From assembly GCA_002339745.1 (NCBI GenBank), contig DDKP01000127.1:7155-14604 (forward strand): a DNA stretch of 7,450 nt, read 5' to 3'. This stretch comes from Firmicutes bacterium UBA2595 (GTDB lineage Bacteria; Bacillota; Thermincolia; Thermincolales; UBA2595). The position numbers and the translations under genes were made by a program. The notes under the pieces were generated by a model. That model made no database searches and was not told where the DNA came from. It worked only from the letters and a program-made list of their open reading frames with translations. Below, one piece after another: positions 6,557 to 7,450 of the stretch; position 1 is the first letter of the stretch; every line of letters begins with the position of its first letter.

Positions 6557-6577
6557 ATCCTTTTAGCATAAAAGGAT
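6557..6577 (-). promoter_or_regulatory. Hairpin covering the tagA ribosome binding site
   Basis: On the transcribed strand, ATCCTTTT (6577-6570) and AAAAGGAT (6564-6557) form a perfect 8-bp stem with a 5-nt loop. The 3' arm contains the tagA ribosome binding site, so the folded form should reduce tagA translation. The 5' arm is shared with the palindrome at 6572-6597, so the two hairpins cannot form together. Confidence 0.45.
6558..6562 (-). promoter_or_regulatory. Ribosome binding site fixing the tagA start
   Basis: AAGGA on the minus strand, 8 nt before ATG 6549 and 11 nt before ATG 6546. It abuts the longer ATG at 6558, which is therefore unlikely to be used. Confidence 0.65.
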
Positions 6578-6597
6578 AGGTAATATTACCTATCCTT
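6572..6597. repeat. Perfect 26-bp palindrome over the LCP stop codon
   Basis: AAGGATAGGTAAT followed directly by its exact complement ATTACCTATCCTT, with no central spacer. The LCP stop codon TAG (6592-6590) lies in the upstream arm. In RNA the inner bases would open into a loop. Two more U follow the downstream arm, so it is at most a weak terminator; an attenuator, RNA-processing site or dimeric-protein operator are alternatives. Confidence 0.6.
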
Positions 6598-7450
6598 GTT
6601 GAATAATATCCACCTTTGGAGTGGTAACGTTACCGGTAGCCTGACCGCTTCCCTGCGGAACGGTTGCCGGCCCCTGTGCCGGACCGCCGGGCGCCGGAGG
6701 AGATGTTGTCGTATTAGAGCCCGGGCTTCCACTTGAAGGCAGAGATGTCCCTCCCGGCTGTGGCGATGCCGCATCAGGAGGTGATACCGGCGTCGTGGTG
6801 TTCTGTCCGGAGGAAGAACCACCGGTACTGTCGGTTAAACCGGAATCCGGCGTCCCGTTATTGTTCTGGTCACTTTCCCCTGTTGTTCCCTGAGGCGGCA
6901 GAGAATTATCCTCCTGGGGAGGCTCTTCGCTGGTACTTTCCTCCGGTTCTGCCTGAGGCTTCTTGGCAGCCTTCTTGTCAGGCGGCACATTGATATCCGG
7001 CCCGGTTATCGTGGCCAGCTTCAACCCTCTGAACAGATCGTTAAAAACAACCTTGGCTTTGTCTTCATCAGCTTTCCAATAACTGACTCCCTTGTAGTTA
7101 TAGAAGGTTCCCGGCAGGGTTGCAGTCACAATATTGTCGGGATTTAATTTTGAAGTCACCCTGGCCAGGAAGAGAACATCAGTCATCTTCAGATTGGTTT
7201 CTACCGCGTCCATCAGCTGTGGAATCAACTTAGGAAGCTTAATAATCGTGCGCGCACGGAACATTTCTTTAGCCAATGCGGTCAAAAACTTCTGCTGGCG
7301 TTCAGCCCTGGTAATATCGCCGAGAGCATCGTGTCTGTACCTCACATACCCCAGGGCATCTTCCCCGTTTAGCCTCTGCAGGCCGGGTTTCAGGTCGATT
7401 TTTTCGGCGGGGTAGTACATTCTTTTTTCTACTTCCAGGGTGACCCCGCC
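6590..7450 (-). CDS. LytR-CpsA-Psr (LCP) family cell-wall polymer ligase, C-terminal part
   Basis: The 5' end lies outside the window; the frame is open through the edge, and 286 residues are visible. An ATG at 7420 is internal to the LCP domain and is not the start. LCP enzymes act outside the membrane, moving undecaprenyl-PP-linked polymers to peptidoglycan MurNAc. Numbering from the edge, GGVTLEVEKRMYYPAE (1-16) and LKPGLQRLNGEDALGYVRYR (20-39) are typical, followed by GDITRAERQQKF at 44-55 with the conserved arginines that contact the lipid pyrophosphate. The catalytic domain ends near 152. The remaining 130 residues are low-complexity: first charged (KKAAKK then Glu-rich), then Pro, Ser, Thr, Gly and Asn rich, with no cysteine. 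The stop codon is inside a palindrome and the next gene is tagA, in the same pathway. TagT/TagU/TagV cannot be told apart here. Confidence 0.93.
   Translation of the reverse strand, partial: GGVTLEVEKRMYYPAEKIDLKPGLQRLNGEDALGYVRYRHDALGDITRAERQQKFLTALAKEMFRARTIIKLPKLIPQLMDAVETNLKMTDVLFLARVTSKLNPDNIVTATLPGTFYNYKGVSYWKADEDKAKVVFNDLFRGLKLATITGPDINVPPDKKAAKKPQAEPEESTSEEPPQEDNSLPPQGTTGESDQNNNGTPDSGLTDSTGGSSSGQNTTTPVSPPDAASPQPGGTSLPSSGSPGSNTTTSPPAPGGPAQGPATVPQGSGQATGNVTTPKVDIIQQG

Overview
The window looks like chromosomal DNA from a Gram-positive-type bacterium (Firmicutes/Bacillota). TagO-, TagA- and LytR-CpsA-Psr (LCP)-type proteins together imply an undecaprenyl-linked polymer that ends up on peptidoglycan. 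Ribosome binding sites are purine-rich and strong, TTG and GTG starts are used, and promoter-like sites fit the primary sigma factor. By eye the genes are near 50% G+C and the intergenic gaps are AT-rich. The overall flavour recalls Desulfotomaculum/Pelotomaculum-type clostridia, but that is an impression, not a test.

Every recognisable gene is on the minus strand, so transcription runs from high to low coordinates. In that order: the C-terminal part of an LCP ligase with a long Pro/Ser/Thr/Gly tail (cut by the window edge); a TagA/WecG/CpsF glycosyltransferase; about 380 bases with no recognised gene, holding a 101-codon reading frame that resembles the end of an S-layer homology (SLH) domain; a candidate promoter; an NAD-dependent sugar-nucleotide epimerase; a GT4 glycosyltransferase; a MurJ-family flippase overlapping it by ATGA; fabZ about 95 bases further on; a terminator-like hairpin; a second good promoter inside an 11-bp inverted repeat; and a TagO/WecA-type phosphosugar transferase.

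The genes can be read as one pathway. TagO loads GlcNAc-1-phosphate onto undecaprenyl phosphate, TagA adds ManNAc, the epimerase and GT4 enzyme supply and add further sugar, a MurJ-like flippase moves a lipid-linked product across the membrane, and the LCP enzyme attaches the polymer to peptidoglycan. No glycerol- or ribitol-phosphate polymerase, ABC exporter or UDP-GlcNAc 2-epimerase is visible, so the polymer type is open. FabZ is a fatty-acid gene and the outlier.

The points most worth a second look are the inverted repeat bracketing the tagO promoter, two mutually exclusive hairpins at the LCP-tagA junction (one covering the tagA ribosome binding site), several charged cavity residues missing from the MurJ-like protein, and the SLH-like fragment behind tagA. 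I did not find a clearly novel multi-gene system.
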